Positions 8,923-21,239 of a stretch of 64,000 nucleotides of DNA are shown here, piece after piece. The translations under genes and the position numbers were made by a program. Within the stretch, counting starts at the first letter, position 1; the number at the start of each line of letters is the position of its first letter. Under the pieces are notes generated by a model. That model made no database searches. It was not told the DNA's origin and worked only from the letters and a program-made list of their open reading frames with translations. Origin of the DNA: Erythroxylum novogranatense (taxonomy: Eukaryota; Streptophyta; Magnoliopsida; Malpighiales; Erythroxylaceae); assembly GCA_029891385.1 (NCBI GenBank), contig CM057228.1, forward strand, positions 62,254,523 through 62,318,522, in the 5' to 3' direction.

Positions 8923-11632
8923 TGTTGGATCTTGGTTTTTTGAAAATTTTCTAAATTGCTTGATTATGTTTATTTATTGGTTTAAATTTTTTTTATTTAT
9001 TTAGAATTGGAATTAGAAAGAAGGGTAAGCTTAGTTAGAATTGAACTAAGTAGGCTAAGTGGTGATTAGAGCCTAAAAGACCAACCAAGGGCATAGTTGG
9101 AAAGTTATAGTAAGTGGGGGGTAATTTTGGAAGATAAGGAGTTAATGAAAAGGAAAAAAATTTAGAGGAAGGAGAGTGATAGTCGTTGGCTACCCAAGGA
9201 GAAGATGAAAAGAGAGAGAAACGTGGGAGAGATAGAGAAGAAGAAGAAAAATTCGAAAATCCAAGGGAAAAGGAAGGAAATTCGTGGGAAGGAGGAGAGT
9301 CAAGGTCCATAAGGTATGTTCTTCATCTTCCCCATACTTTAGTTAAGAAATAGGTTGTGTTGTGTTGGATGGAGAAACCCTAGAGAGAGAGAGGGATTTT
9401 GTGGAGGAAGAAAAAGATGGTGAGATCTTTGGATTTTTTTTGGGTTTTTAAGTTAGGTTTTGGGTTTCCTAACATATATGGATTATGGCTAGGTTGGATT
9501 TGAGTTTAATTAGGGTTAATGTTAGTTTTGTGTGATTATGAAAAATTGGGGATTTTCCAATTAAGTTGAAATTCATGAAATTTTGTTTATGTTTAGGACA
9601 TCAAGAGCCTATCTATCCAAGAGCAAGAGGAAGGAGGCAATTGATTTTGGATTTTCCAAGATTGTCAAGGTGGGTAATTTATTTATGGTCTTTGTGTAAT
9701 GAGCAAAATGCATCGTGTATGCAATATGTGCTAAATGAATTGTTTGAATTTCTACGATGTGGAAATTTCTTTATGTTGTGTTCATGTCATGTTATGCATT
9801 GACCTTTTGATATGATTGATAGGCCATTGAATTGAATCATGGCATTTTGTATATAAATGATTGAATTGTGAGAATGATTGTCATGCCATTGAATTTAAGT
9901 CATGGCATTTTGATTAAATGGAAAGAAGGAAAGTATGAAAATATGAATTTATGAATAATTGAACTAAGTATGAGATTTGATTGTGTTTGGGTGAGAGAGG
10001 AACCGTTTTGTTAGTCACGTGCACGTCGACGTTAAGCTTTCTCCTGGCTGCCCATTTGTGGCCCACGAGATCTGAAAGTGGACTCGTTTCGTTCACGGAG
10101 TAAACTTCAGTTTCTCTGTTTTGTTCACGAAACCCTAGAGCCAAATTGTGTGTGCATTAGCATTTTGATGTGTTATGTTATGATGTGAATTATGCATTAT
10201 GCTTGAATGAGAAATGACATCAATTGTGTTCATGCTGATGATGTATTGAATTATGAGATTGTTTTTGGGAATTGTGAATTCTAAGATTCCTTGTTTTTCT
10301 ACATGGATATTTGTTTATGTATGATTGTGTGGCTCATTGTCAATGGCTATGAATGAGTTAGCCACTGAGTCGTGTAGCTCAACCCATAAAATTTTCCTCC
10401 TCAGGTGTGGATCGAGAAGAGTAACGACCCTTGCAAGGCATTTGGGACACTCCAAGATAGCTAGGAGTCTTTTGTATTTAGTAACATTTGGCTAGCTTTA
10501 TAGGCATATCAAACATGAGCATCATTTGTATTTTGTATTAAGTTGATGTATGTGTTGATATGTAAGTAAAGCTTGTTTAAACATTGTTTTGTTTTCAAAT
10601 GAGATTGAGAATTGAGAAACTCATTTTGTATGATTATTTTTCACTAAAGCTTGAGATTGATGGATGAGTTTATCTTTGGTTGAGAATTCCATTTGTTGCT
10701 AGTGTTAGAAGAATATGTTGATATTGGGAAGGATGTGTGTGATGAATCTTTGGAGTTGAGTTTTAATGATGTTTGTAGTTGTTTAATGGATTTAAAGTGG
10801 TTTTTTTGTGGTATTGGAGAAGAATATGAGGTAAGGGGATGTTAGGATGGGTTTAGGAAGCTTTGGAGGGGTCTTGGAGGGAGAAAATTTGATGATTCCC
10901 ATGGGTTACACGGTCTGCCCGTGTGAATTTCACACGGACTGTGTGATTTTGGGCGCAGTAACACCAATTCATCCGAAGGTTACACGGGCTGACCGTGTGA
11001 TTTTCACACGACTCATGTTTTTTGACCCTTATAACGACCGAATTTTAAATTTTTGTCTTCATGAAAGTTGTAGCCCTTGATGTCTACTTTCTAACCGTCT
11101 AAGAACTAAGTCAATCAGACATCTATAGCAAGAGTTATGGCGTTTTCTCCAAAGTATGTTCAGTAGGAATCATGATATGAACATATCGGATTTGTTTGGC
11201 CATAATTCCTTCTTCCAACCTTCGAATGAGGCAATTCTTAAGGCGTTAGATTCTTAACACATTTTTCTACCTCTCCATAAAAATGTATATCCTTTGGAGC
11301 TAAATTCAAAAAGTTTGATGGGAAGGAAGAGAAAGGTCGTCTTGGAGAGCATGATTGGGCCATGAACCTACTTCAATTTCTTAAGCATATCTTGAGCCAT
11401 AGGGATCTGATTGAGGTGGTTCTTATTTCTAAATGAACTAGAGACTAAGAGCTCCATCTTGAAGGAGTCAATTGTGATTTTGTGATTTTATGATTTTGTT
11501 GTGTGGGCTCGCCTTTGTGGCTTGAGATGTCATGCGAATGAGAATTCTTCGATGAGGGTCAAAGAGCTTGGAAACACGCTTGTGTTTTTCGACTCCAGTG
11601 TGATAGTTGGGCTTCGAAAACGGGGTCCAACA
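8923..11632 (+). mobile_element. Solo LTR, family B type, TSD CATGG
   Basis: The unit starts TGTTGGATCTTGG and ends ACGGGGTCCAACA. The five bases before it (8918-8922) and after it (11633-11637) are both CATGG, a perfect target-site duplication, so this is a solo LTR left by LTR-LTR recombination. Inside are a purine-rich stretch (9160-9300), donor-like GGTATG (9313) and GGTGGGT (9668), M4 (9990-10140), M5 (10360-10440), a palindromic cassette (10905-11015), GTTGTAG with the GTCTAAGAAC block (11067-11160), the CCATAATTCC block (11203) and the CTTGAGCCATAGGGATCTGATTG block (11390). No coding region is present. Confidence 0.88.
10905..11015. repeat. Palindromic cassette CCGTGTGAA/TTCACACGG
   Basis: CCGTGTGAATTTCACACGG (10919-10937) is a perfect 9+1+9 palindrome. 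A second copy, CGTGTGA-TTT-TCACACG, lies at 10994-11010. TTACACGG words precede both. The array is specific to this LTR copy and sits in the common cassette slot. Confidence 0.88.
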
Positions 11633-11637
11633 CATGG

Positions 11638-13312
11638 AGTCGAGCCAATAACCCTAAACAAATGCGCTTCTTGGGGACAACCTAAGGGAAGTAAATTTCT
11701 TTTCTTTATATTTTTGCATTTCTTTTTATATGCATGTGAGTTCTTTGTTGGTTTGTTTCTTACTTGCTTTAAGTTTTCAATCAAAATGAGAGAAAAAAAT
11801 AAAACAAACAAAAAACATGCTCTCTTTTTTGTTGATTATGGGATCATATAGTCATGATTAAAGTATGAATTAACTAGAGAATTCATAGCAACTTTAGCAT
11901 GTATTTTTACTCTTCTGATTGGTCGATGTGCATTATCTTTAGAAGAGTAGTGATTAGTGGTAGACAAAACCAGTGAGATTTTAAGCCTTATTAGCTGACA
12001 CATCCGTATCAGTCTCATTGTCTTTTGATAATGTGTGACCTTCATGACATGTACACCATGACTTTGCTTTGAATTTCTATTTGAGACCACATTTTTGTCA
12101 CATGCATTAATATGGAAACGATTAGGCATTCTTTGTTTTATAAGCTACATTAGCCAAATAACCTACCCTATTAGCATGAATTTTCCTTTGTTATGCCCCC
12201 TTTGATTCTTGTTAGCCTTTCTTTTTGTATCAATCATATTACATGCTTTATACTTAACCAAATGTCTTACCCAAGCCATAAAGCTAGTGGATCATTTGTG
12301 ATTGTTGGGTTTATGGATGTACAAAATTCTAAGTGTAGGGTATATGTGTGGGTTGGTTAATGTTGGGATGTTTTGTTATGTCTTATCATTTAAATTCTCA
12401 TATTAATGTAGTTTCTTTTAATGTAAAAAAAGGAAAGAAAGGAAAATAAAGAAAGAAAAGAGAAAAGAACAAGAAAAGAAAAGAAAAGAAAATGAAAATG
12501 AAAGAAAGAAAAAAGAAAAAGAAAAAGAATGAAAATTTTGTTTAAATAAATTTATCAAAGAGGAAGTGCATATGAGTTTGCAAAGTTATTCATAATTAAT
12601 GCATCTTCCTAGAGTTGTAATGAATGTGTAATTTGAGTGTATGTTGAATATGAGGTAGATATTGGCTTGGAAGGCTAATTCTTGTGGTTTCAATGTATTG
12701 TTGGCATAAATTATACGAGTGATTCCTTTGGATTAGTATATGTTTCATGTGGTTTATGTGTGAGAGCTGAAATTAGTTGTAAAATATAAGTGTTGCTTTC
12801 GTCATAGCTGACAATAGCTAGTTAGGTATGAGTGTGAACTTGTGCACTTGATGTCATATTGAGTGTTACATTTGTTTAACTATCTTTAATGACTTTCATG
12901 CTACTTGAGCCAAACACATCTCACCTCATCTTTGCTCATATTACAACCTTAAAAAGTACTTTGATTCATGATTTTGCATGTGAACATTAATAGTGGAGAA
13001 ATGAAATGATATGCAAAGTTGTTGATTGTCATGATTATGAATGATGTTGGGTGTACCTGTGGATATATTTTAGTTAAACACATTTTTCGAGTCTACCATT
13101 AGATTGCTCAGTTTTAAAAGATGATGAATGTTGATTGGTCATGAGTAAAAGCTTGGAATGTTAAATTCTTGCTATGATTTTTGAAAGTCATTTATTTTTT
13201 TAATGATTATGTATTATTGGAACATATGGGAAATGAGTCAATGTTTTTAGGTCTTTGAGCTTAATTTTAATATTTTACTTGAGGACAGCCAAAAGCTAAG
13301 TGTAGAGGAGAT
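11638..13312 (+). mobile_element. 3' internal region of Athila/Tat-like element (remnant)
   Basis: CGCTTCTTGGGGACAACCTAAG at about 11670 matches the sequence that typically follows pol in Athila elements; the complete Athila here has the same text, inverted, near 39800. The rest is non-coding. The last part, ACTTGAGGACAGCCAAAAGC near 13278, followed by a PPT-like GTGTAGAGGAG, is the usual end of such internal regions. The stretch 12840-13312 is homologous, inverted, to 20464-20921. Frames inside are short and not credible genes. Confidence 0.65.
12428..12535 (+). repeat. Purine-rich GAAAA-type low-complexity tract
   Basis: About 100 bases of almost pure A and G, with AAAGAAAAG-type units. 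Simple sequence within the non-coding part of the Athila/Tat-like remnant. Confidence 0.85.
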
Positions 13313-14815
13313 TGATAAGTACTCAATTGATTATGAAATTATTCCATAACACTTAGTAATTATTGATATGAAATTGCTTAATATACTCACTTTGACTCAT
13401 ATGTGATTTTAGGTACAATTCAGAAGCAAAGAAGTTAAATTGAGTCAAAACATAATATTATAGTCATCTTTTGAAGACTAATTTTTGCTTGTCTTCATGG
13501 AGCAAGAAGAAGAAATTAAAAGACAAGAAGATTAAAAGAAGAAAAAATGTAAATAACGTGAGCTGTATAGATTATGCAGCACTGGAAGCAAATGGAGGCA
13601 GTTGGAAGGAAGCAGTCTATGACTAAAACGACAGTCCATACAGTAACATAAGGATGAAACCAAGAGCAAAACAGTGTAGCATGTAGCAGATAGAAGAGAC
13701 CGAAATGACAGCAAGGTTTAAGAAAAAATGCATTCTTTGTTTCACGCAGACAACTGTGTTAAACGTAGACAAGGACTACGTTCAAGGCCAAGACAGTAGA
13801 AGGGTTTTGAAATGTGAACAATAAGTTGGACCACGAAGTTAATTCATCAAATCAGTGAATAGTAGAGAGAGTCTTGTGACAGAAAAGAGGAGGAGGCGCT
13901 ATAGGGGTTTCGAGTAGGGTTATTTTAGTAGGGCTGAAACATTTTCTTTAGAGAGACCCATGTAAGGCTAAGTTTCCAACATCGATTCGGAGATAACATC
14001 GACACCGATGACCTGAGATAAGTGTGTTTCTTTGCTTTTGTTGTTTCTTTCTCTCATTAGAAATTATTTTTTTAATCCTATGTTAATTGATTTGTGTTTT
14101 GTGTATGGATAATCGGATTTTCATTATTGTTTGGTTATTTATGTATGAACCCATTAGGTATTGTGAAAAGATGATTTTAATGCATTCATTAAATCATTTT
14201 TTTATAAACCCATTGCTAAAATTTCAATATAATCCGTAATTATTATGTTGAAATTCATGTGTAGTGACTAATGATTAGTAATCATTAGGGAGAACATAAC
14301 CAAGGTTAAATGACGCATTATATGTTGTTGTTGCCTTGATTAATTAGTTTTCCTAATTCATAATGCTACTACCTAATTACACCTAGAGATCATATCCTAG
14401 GTTATTCAGTGGATAGGTTTAATTAACGATTGTATCTTGATTAAACAAAACCTAAGAAAAAAATCGAGTTAATTATTAACTCATGATTAATACTTTCTAA
14501 GAGAGATTTAAGAATAACAGATAAAGGAAATATGTTTAATTAGGGTATAGGCCGAGATTGAACTAAAGAACCAGGTCCCTATTGAATTTTCCATTTTTAT
14601 CATTTTTCGCTTGTTTTCTTGAATTTGTTTTTATTAGTTAGTTTCATTTTATTTTCTTCTTTCTAAAACCAATACCCCGAGCATTAAACCTAAACACCGG
14701 TTAATTTCATTTCAATAACTTTACACACAATCTCTGTAGGATCAATATAGACTCATTATTGCTATAGTAGTAGTTTAGTTATTTTATTTTGAGTAGTGTT
14801 ATGACGCACTGTTTG
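13313..14815 (+). mobile_element. LTR of Athila/Tat-like element, plus strand
   Basis: It starts TGATAAGTACTC immediately after the purine-rich AGTGTAGAGGAGAT. Its length (about 1.5 kb) and text are matched, inverted, by 18862-20463: for example the GGTACAATTCAGAAGCAAAG stretch, the TTGATTAAACAAAACCTAAG stretch, and the end around TAGTTATTTTATTTTGA. The 3' end near GTTATGACGCACTG is approximate. No ORF of note. Confidence 0.7.
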
Positions 14816-15240
14816 CTATAAATCTAATTCTCAGTTTAATCTTGAGCTTCGTATGAATGTGCATAATCAGTCATCATTTTCTTCTTATACCTCTCCTTGA
14901 AACTATTAATCGTAAATTAACAACAAACTTTATTAATATCAGTTTTCCCTTAAGTTGTAATTAATTAAAACAAGCTCTTTAATTAGGTCTAGCTATCAGA
15001 CAATCTAAAATAAGCTCCCTATATTTAGGGTAATAACTGTATTATAGATTAAGAAAACATATTAATCTAAGCAACAACCATATAAGCTTCAATCATTCAA
15101 CCCATTATATGTTATTCTAACAGTGCATGACTGCTAGTTTACCATACATTAATCAAATTCACAGTAATTATGGATTGCAATCTTGACTATGGCAATAAAT
15201 CCATACATTAATAATCTAGGAGGCCTATCTAAATCATTTA
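14816..15240 (-). mobile_element. Diverged LTR fragment, inverted relative to its neighbour
   Basis: Text such as TTTTCCCTTAAGTTGTAATT, GAAAACATATTAATCTAAGC and AGTAATTATGGATT follows the same order as 19185-19445, so this is a minus-strand fragment of the same broad LTR type. It abuts the plus-strand LTR ending near 14815. Only the middle of the LTR is represented and divergence is high. Confidence 0.5.
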
Positions 15241-18055
15241 TACATAAATCCTAATCTTTAAAAATAGAATAATAGAGTCGATTTCAAAAGTGATTTAAGA
15301 ATAACATCACTAAGATTAATCAATTCCCAAACATGTTCATTAGCATTGATATCCCATTTTAATTGGAAAAAAGAAGATTGGTTGCTTATAGATCTAAAAA
15401 GGAAAGGAATATACCTATTTTTTGTCTTTAATTTATACAATCTTGGATCTCTACTTGATAAGATAAAAATGATTTTACACATCTTGCAAGTAATTATCTA
15501 ATTGAAAATTTTCCTTAAGAGATTTACATTATCTGGATTTGGAACCAGTAGATTTTAAACGTTAGACAACCTTACTTTAGCTAACACCATAGTTAATGTA
15601 CTGGTCCCTTAACATTTACTCAGTTGTTTAAGATCCTCCTTAATTTCCTTAAGTTTCTTCACACAATAGTATTGTTTAGATCCAAAGACTGACTTCCTAA
15701 CACCTTTTCTACAAGTCTCCAATAATCCATTCTGATGGGCTTAGAAGTTGTTAAATCTGAATGGATAATGCCTTCCTAAAAATGAGAGAAAACCTAACAA
15801 CCTTATTAGTATGTGGTCAGAGAATAAGGGGTCTATGAATTTAGTTATACTATTAGGGAACTTAGATAACTAGTAGGGATTTATAAGAGCCTTATCAATT
15901 TTTTTTCTTATAAACCAACAAGTACCTTATTTTTCGTTCCATTTATAGAAATGCCCTTTTGATTTTAAATCAATGACCCTTAGATGATTAACTTAATTCG
16001 AGAAGTCCTTTCAAAATTTATTAAGATAGAACTTACTTTGAGCTTCAGCTCTATTTAAAGTGGAATTAAAGTCTCCACAAATAACTCAAGGCATGTTAAC
16101 ATTGATTCCCAAATTTATGAGATTGTTACATAAACCATTCCTTTGGAATGCAAAATTGCTAGCATAAACTATTGTAAGCAAGATGATCACATTGTCCAGT
16201 TTGAAAGAGATATTTAGGTACATCATTTGATCATAAATGCCTAAAACCTCCACCTTAATTTTGTCTAAGTTAAAGCAGATGATTATTATGCCTAAAATGC
16301 GGCGAGAATGATTAGAGACAAAACTCTAATGCTTCTCCAAAATGTTAATCTTTTTTATATTCTTCAACTTTATTTTTATTTCCAAAAGACCAAGTAATAG
16401 AATTTTATTCTTTTAAAGCGTGTTGTTTAATAGGACTATCTAGAACTCTAACATTCTAAACTATAATTGATATTTAAGCTTTTTACACTTGGAGTTAGAA
16501 CCCTTACACCTTTGGGATTTTCTTCTACTTATTACAACCTGGAAAGACTCCTTATCGATCTAAGGATCGACTTCTCTTATAACATTTTCAACCTAGATCA
16601 TAGAAATAAGACCAATGATAGCCTTTTTAAACTCATTTTTATTAAGAAATCCAACTTTATCTACTGAATTAGAGGAATCAATTCTATTAGGGTAAGTACT
16701 ATTGCATTAAGCATCATATCATGCTCCCCAAAACTAGGTTTAAGAGAATTATCAAGAAATTCTAAGATAATACCATTATTAGGAACTTTTTGATGTAGAT
16801 TGGACAAATTTGAAACTAGAACAAATTCATTAGGAGAATGATTTTCATTCAAAACAGTTGAGTCCTCATTAGATTTCTAAGAGCTTAGAATAACTTTAGT
16901 AGAATTCGTAACACCATTCATTACAATAGAATTTGATTGATGAGCAATGTATTGATCTTCATTAACAAGTTCTTCATAGCTTCCACTCAAGAAAGTTATC
17001 CTGTTGGCTTCTAAACCTCTTTAGGATTCAAACTTGGAGGTTTTCAAGTATAGGTAATTTTGACTCTATCCTCCATAAGCTTCATGCTATTATGAAACCT
17101 TATTATAGCAACTTCATCAGGTAAGTCTATGTATGCCCCCATTTCTATGCATATTCTTATAAAGTTAATCCTTTTAATGTTAGTAGTAATTTGGTTAAGA
17201 TACAATGGTCTTTCATTTGAGTCGGTAAGGTAGTTAAGACCTTTAGTGGTCTAATACTCCAAGGGGATGTCATATATATTGATCTAAATAGGAATGTTAC
17301 TCTGTTTAATATCTTAAAATTTAATCCCAGACCTCCAAGGTTAAACTAGAAAGGGTTTATGAATCACATGCCATGGCCCTACTTTAATAACTTCACTGAT
17401 TGAATCAGGTGAGTTAAAATGAAAGAAGAATATATCTTTATTGTTCAAGATTGTATCAAGGAGTCCAAATTGTTTCCTGTTGGTAGCAGCCAAACTTTTC
17501 ATAATTGGAATGGAATTCTAAGAATAATCCATCAAGTGTAGGCTTCCATTTTTCAATTCCTACATAAAGAATTAATAGCAAAAGGGAAACAACTTGAAGG
17601 TCCAAGGTGAGACTAGGTGGATAAAAAGTGAGTTTGGATTTTGGATTACAGTTCCTTGCAACTTGCATCTAAGTGTGCCTAGCTAGAGGAACACAAGAGT
17701 TAATGTGTTCATTTTAAAAGGGAGGAGCTAATAAAGAATCAGAAGGATTAGTGGTTGATAAAGGAAGGTCAAGAGATGAAGAAGATGAGGGATTCAAATG
17801 CAGGAAGGTTTTAGAATTAGAAAACATAGTTAAAGACTATTGGTTAAAAGAAAAAACTGGAGGATAAAAGCTAACCAAATGAAGTAGTATAAGGAGAATG
17901 GTTGTGTATGGGAAAGGAAAAAGAAGGAGAAGGATAGTAAAAGAGGTGAAGATAAAAAAAAAAACAAGAACAAAGGAATGGGAAAGAAGCAACAAAAGAA
18001 GATTAAAAAGAAGAACAAAAGAAACTAGCAGAGAGTCTAAAAAGTTTACTAGAAA
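15241..18055 (-). pseudogene. L1-type LINE remnant with 5' end, ORF1 and endonuclease
   Basis: On the minus strand this reads, from right to left: a T/C-rich leader (about 18055-17830), an ORF1 start near 17827 (MFSNSKTF), a DUF4283-type ORF1 domain (about 17420-17030; GPWHVIHKPF, then RPLYLNQITTN and DLPDEVAIIRFHNS), and the apurinic endonuclease domain (about 16330-15770) with ICGDFNST near 16070 and FSDHILI near 15800. Many stop codons and shifts interrupt it. In plants L1 elements encode an RNA-binding ORF1 protein and an ORF2 with endonuclease and reverse transcriptase. The reverse transcriptase part is missing or unreadable, so the copy is dead and lacks its 3' end. Confidence 0.7.
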
Positions 18056-18119
18056 AAATTAGGAATTAGGAGGTGCTTAAGATACTGTAAACTACAGTAA
18101 AAACTTAAGCTTCAATGTA

Positions 18120-18625
18120 AGAGTTTCATCCTAGGAGTTGTAGGAGCTTTATGGCAGGAGCTTCATAAGTGCATACATTATATGTTTAAATAGATGTTTG
18201 ATATACTAGAATCAATGTTGAGGAGAATAAGTTCAAATAACTTAAAAAACTTATCAAACTGGTCGTTTAATCTTTTTTAAGTATGCTTGGGTGTGGATTA
18301 TTAGTTTGAACTATTTGAAAACTTTCTTCTTAGGCTCTTTATCCCTCTCCATTTCTTCTTCCCCTTTCCTTCTTTCTTTCACAATAGACTTATACTTTGT
18401 TGCCTCCTCTTTTTATTTAACTATTAGCTCCCTTCACTCCTTAAAGTAACTACTTTTATTTATTTTATAGGGTTAGGCTCAATATTATTAGGTAGAGTAC
18501 CTTGCGACCTTCTAGAGACAAGATTGACAAGTTGTCTAATTTGCACTTTTAAATTTTAGATGGAGGCTTGTTGATTTTTAAATATTGAAATGATTTCTTA
18601 GAAATGAGTTTTGGTTATGTTAACA
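18120..18625 (-). pseudogene. Athila-type gag C-terminal remnant
   Basis: On the minus strand near 18590-18480 one frame reads NQQASI, a stop, then NLKVQIRQLVNLVSRRSQG, close to the conserved gag segment of Athila elements; the intact copy in this window has NLQTQMGQV...RPQGTLP near 56400. Further along, about 18270-18200, NDQFDKFFKLF matches the FEKFMDVFKKL segment of the same protein. Several stops and shifts are present. It lies downstream (minus sense) of the LTR at 18862-20463, as gag would in an element on that strand. Confidence 0.55.
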
Positions 18626-18861
18626 TTTTTCTTCATAAGATCCTTAATATTTGACTTCTTTCTTACTGTTGTTATTAATATATATATAAATGTATTTGTC
18701 ATTGTTATCCTTAATTGTTTCATAAGAGATGTTTTTTCTCTCTTAAATTGTAAAAGTTAATGTTGGGGTTATTTTTGGGCTAACTCTTAATAAAATCAAC
18801 CGACTCAATTTGATATATTTGAGTGTAGGTTGTTTTATACTTATGAATAGGGTGTCCCTTA
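18626..18861. other. AT-rich gap between gag remnant and LTR
   Basis: No coding signal. It would be the leader between LTR and gag on the minus strand. I could not recognise a primer binding site next to 18862. Confidence 0.35.
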
Positions 18862-20463
18862 TGACCGCGCATCGTTACGCTAGTCAAAATAAAATAACTA
18901 AACTACTACTGTAGAGTGACAAGTCTAGGTCGATCACATAGAGACTGAATGTAAAGTTTATGAAATGAAATTAATTGGTGTTTAGGAAAAAGGGAGTTTT
19001 GGATTTTTCAAAGAAGAAAATAAAATAAAACTAACTAATAAAAATAAATCAAAGAAAACATGCAATAAAATGATAAATGTGGGGAATTCGGTAGAGATCC
19101 GGTTCTTTGGTTCAATCTCGGCCTACACTCTGACTAAACATATTTTATTAATTTGTTATTCTTTAATCTCTACTAGCAATTATTAATCGTGGGTTAAAAA
19201 TTAACCCGAGTTTTCCCTTAGGTTTTGTTTAATCAAGATACGATCGTTAATTAAATCTAACCACCAAACAATCTAGGATATGATCTCTAGATTTAATTAG
19301 GCAGTAGTATTACGAATTAGAAAAACCGATTAATCAAGACAACAATCACATATGATGCGTTATTTAACCTAGGTCATGTTATCTTTAATGATTACGAATA
19401 ATTAGTCGCTACACATGAATTTCAACATAATAATTACGGATTATATCAAAATTCTAGCAATAGGTTTGAAATTAACGATTCAATGAACGCATTAAAATCA
19501 TCAATTTACAATACCCAACGGGTTCATACACAAATAATCGAATAATAACGAAAATGCGATTATCCATACACAATACCCATATCAATTAAAATAGGATAAC
19601 ACAATCAATTCCTAATAAGAGAAAGAAACAACAAAATAATAAAAAAATACTTAACCCGGGTCATCGGTGTCGATATCGTTTCTAAATCGATGTTAAGATG
19701 TCTAGCTCTTTATAGGTCTTTCCTATAAAAATACTTCATCTTCGTCATTCAATGTCCCTACTTGAAGACCCCTCTCTTCTCACTGTCTAAGCTTTTTATG
19801 CAGCCCTCTTCTGTTACTGTTCATCGATGAGACAATTAATTGTTGAAATTCTTGGTCCACGCAAACTGCTTTGCTTCTCCAAAAACCACCACAACTCCTT
19901 ACTCTCCAGCCTGCCAAGCCGAAGACAGCAGCTGCGCCAGCTCTCCAAGCTGCACGCCGTTTCACACCTGCCTGCTGCTTGTGCGCTCCAGCGCCACCTT
20001 CCTGATTTTATTCCTGTGGTTTATTTTCCCTATTGTATATTCGATGATGTGACAATTAAAATTGCCACTGCCTTAAATCCCTTGCTCCTTCACACTGGGC
20101 CTTCTGCTCCTGGGACGCCGTGTTTCACGCTGTGATCCTGCGTTTCCCAACATCTTGTTCCTTCTCTTTTGGCTTCATACGTTGTTGCTTTTATCTCTTT
20201 TTCTGAATGCATTTAAAATTTCTTTTTTTTCTTTGTCTTTCATTTTTCATCTTTTAATTTCCCTTGTCTCACTCCATGAAGACAAGTGAGTATTGATCTT
20301 CGAAAAATATCCCAAATGAGGTATTTTTCACTCACTTTAATTTCTTTGCTTCTAAATTATACCAAAAATCAAATATGAATTAAAGTAAGTACCTTAAGTA
20401 TTTTTATGTCAATAATCTTTAAGTGTAAATGATTAAATATATCAACAGTTAAACACATATTAA
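18862..20463 (-). mobile_element. LTR of Athila/Tat-like element, minus strand
   Basis: Inverted relative of 13313-14815. On the minus strand it begins near 20463, after a PPT-like AAGTGTGGGAGAAATTAA, and ends around ACGATGCGCGGTCA at 18862. A candidate start TAATATG replaces the TGATAAG of the other copy, which suggests mutation of the canonical TG. Internal sequence lies on both sides: PPT-side text to the right and gag remnant to the left. Confidence 0.65.
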
Positions 20464-20921
20464 TTTCTCCCACACTTAGATTTTGTCCATCCTCGGGCAA
20501 AACATCCAAATTAAACTCAAAGACTCGAAACATTTACTCAATTCTCATATTTTCTAAGACAATATAATCATAACCAAAGATGAATGACTTTCAAAAATCA
20601 TAGCAAGAAATCAACATTCCAAGCTTTTACTCATGATCAATCAACATTCAATATCTTCAAAAACTAAGCAATCTAATGGTAGATTCGAAAGATGTGTTTA
20701 ATTAAAATATATTCATGAGTACAATCAACACCATTCATGATCATGACAATCCACACTTTTGCATATCATTTCATTTCTCTACTACTAAAATTCACATACA
20801 ATATCACGAATCAAAGGACTTTTTAGGGTTGTAATGTGGTTAAGGGTAAGATGAGATATATTTAGGTTAAGTAGTATACAAGCCATCAAAGCTAGTGAAA
20901 CGAAAGTAACACTCAATCAAA
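20464..20921 (-). mobile_element. 3' internal end of Athila/Tat-like element, minus strand
   Basis: Minus-strand text GCCCGAGGATGGACAAAATC, then CTAAGTGTGGGAGAAATT, is the usual pre-PPT stretch of Athila/Tat elements. The whole segment is homologous to 12840-13312 in inverted orientation, including the TTGATTG-ATCATGAGTAAAAG and GAAATGAAATGATATGCAAA stretches. It is cut at 20922 by an A-type LTR. Confidence 0.65.
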
Positions 20922-21239
20922 ATGTTGGATCCCGATCTTTTAATGAAATTTAGAAATATTAAATGTATGAAATGATGTTTTTGTATATGTATTGTGTTAT
21001 AGATGTTATTGTCCTTTAAGGAAATTGATGAGAAATGAATTGATTGGTTTTGATGACTTTGATATTTGGGTAGATTTGTATGGATTATGAAAGTTAAAGT
21101 GAATGAGTTGATTGAAATGGAAGTTGAAAAGTAAGAAATAAATAGTAAAAGTGTGAGAATTTGGATAATTAAGAAAGTTTGACTTTTCAGGGATGAATAG
21201 TAGCAGAGTTGACTTTTTGGGCTGAAATCTTTGTGAATT

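Noticed and set aside
11501..11851. 116-residue frame across 11632
   Set aside because: Crosses the solo LTR end and its TSD; chance open frame.
19780..20135. Frames of 61-102 residues in the minus-strand Athila/Tat-like LTR
   Set aside because: No known domain; GC-richer LTR segment with overlapping frames on both strands.
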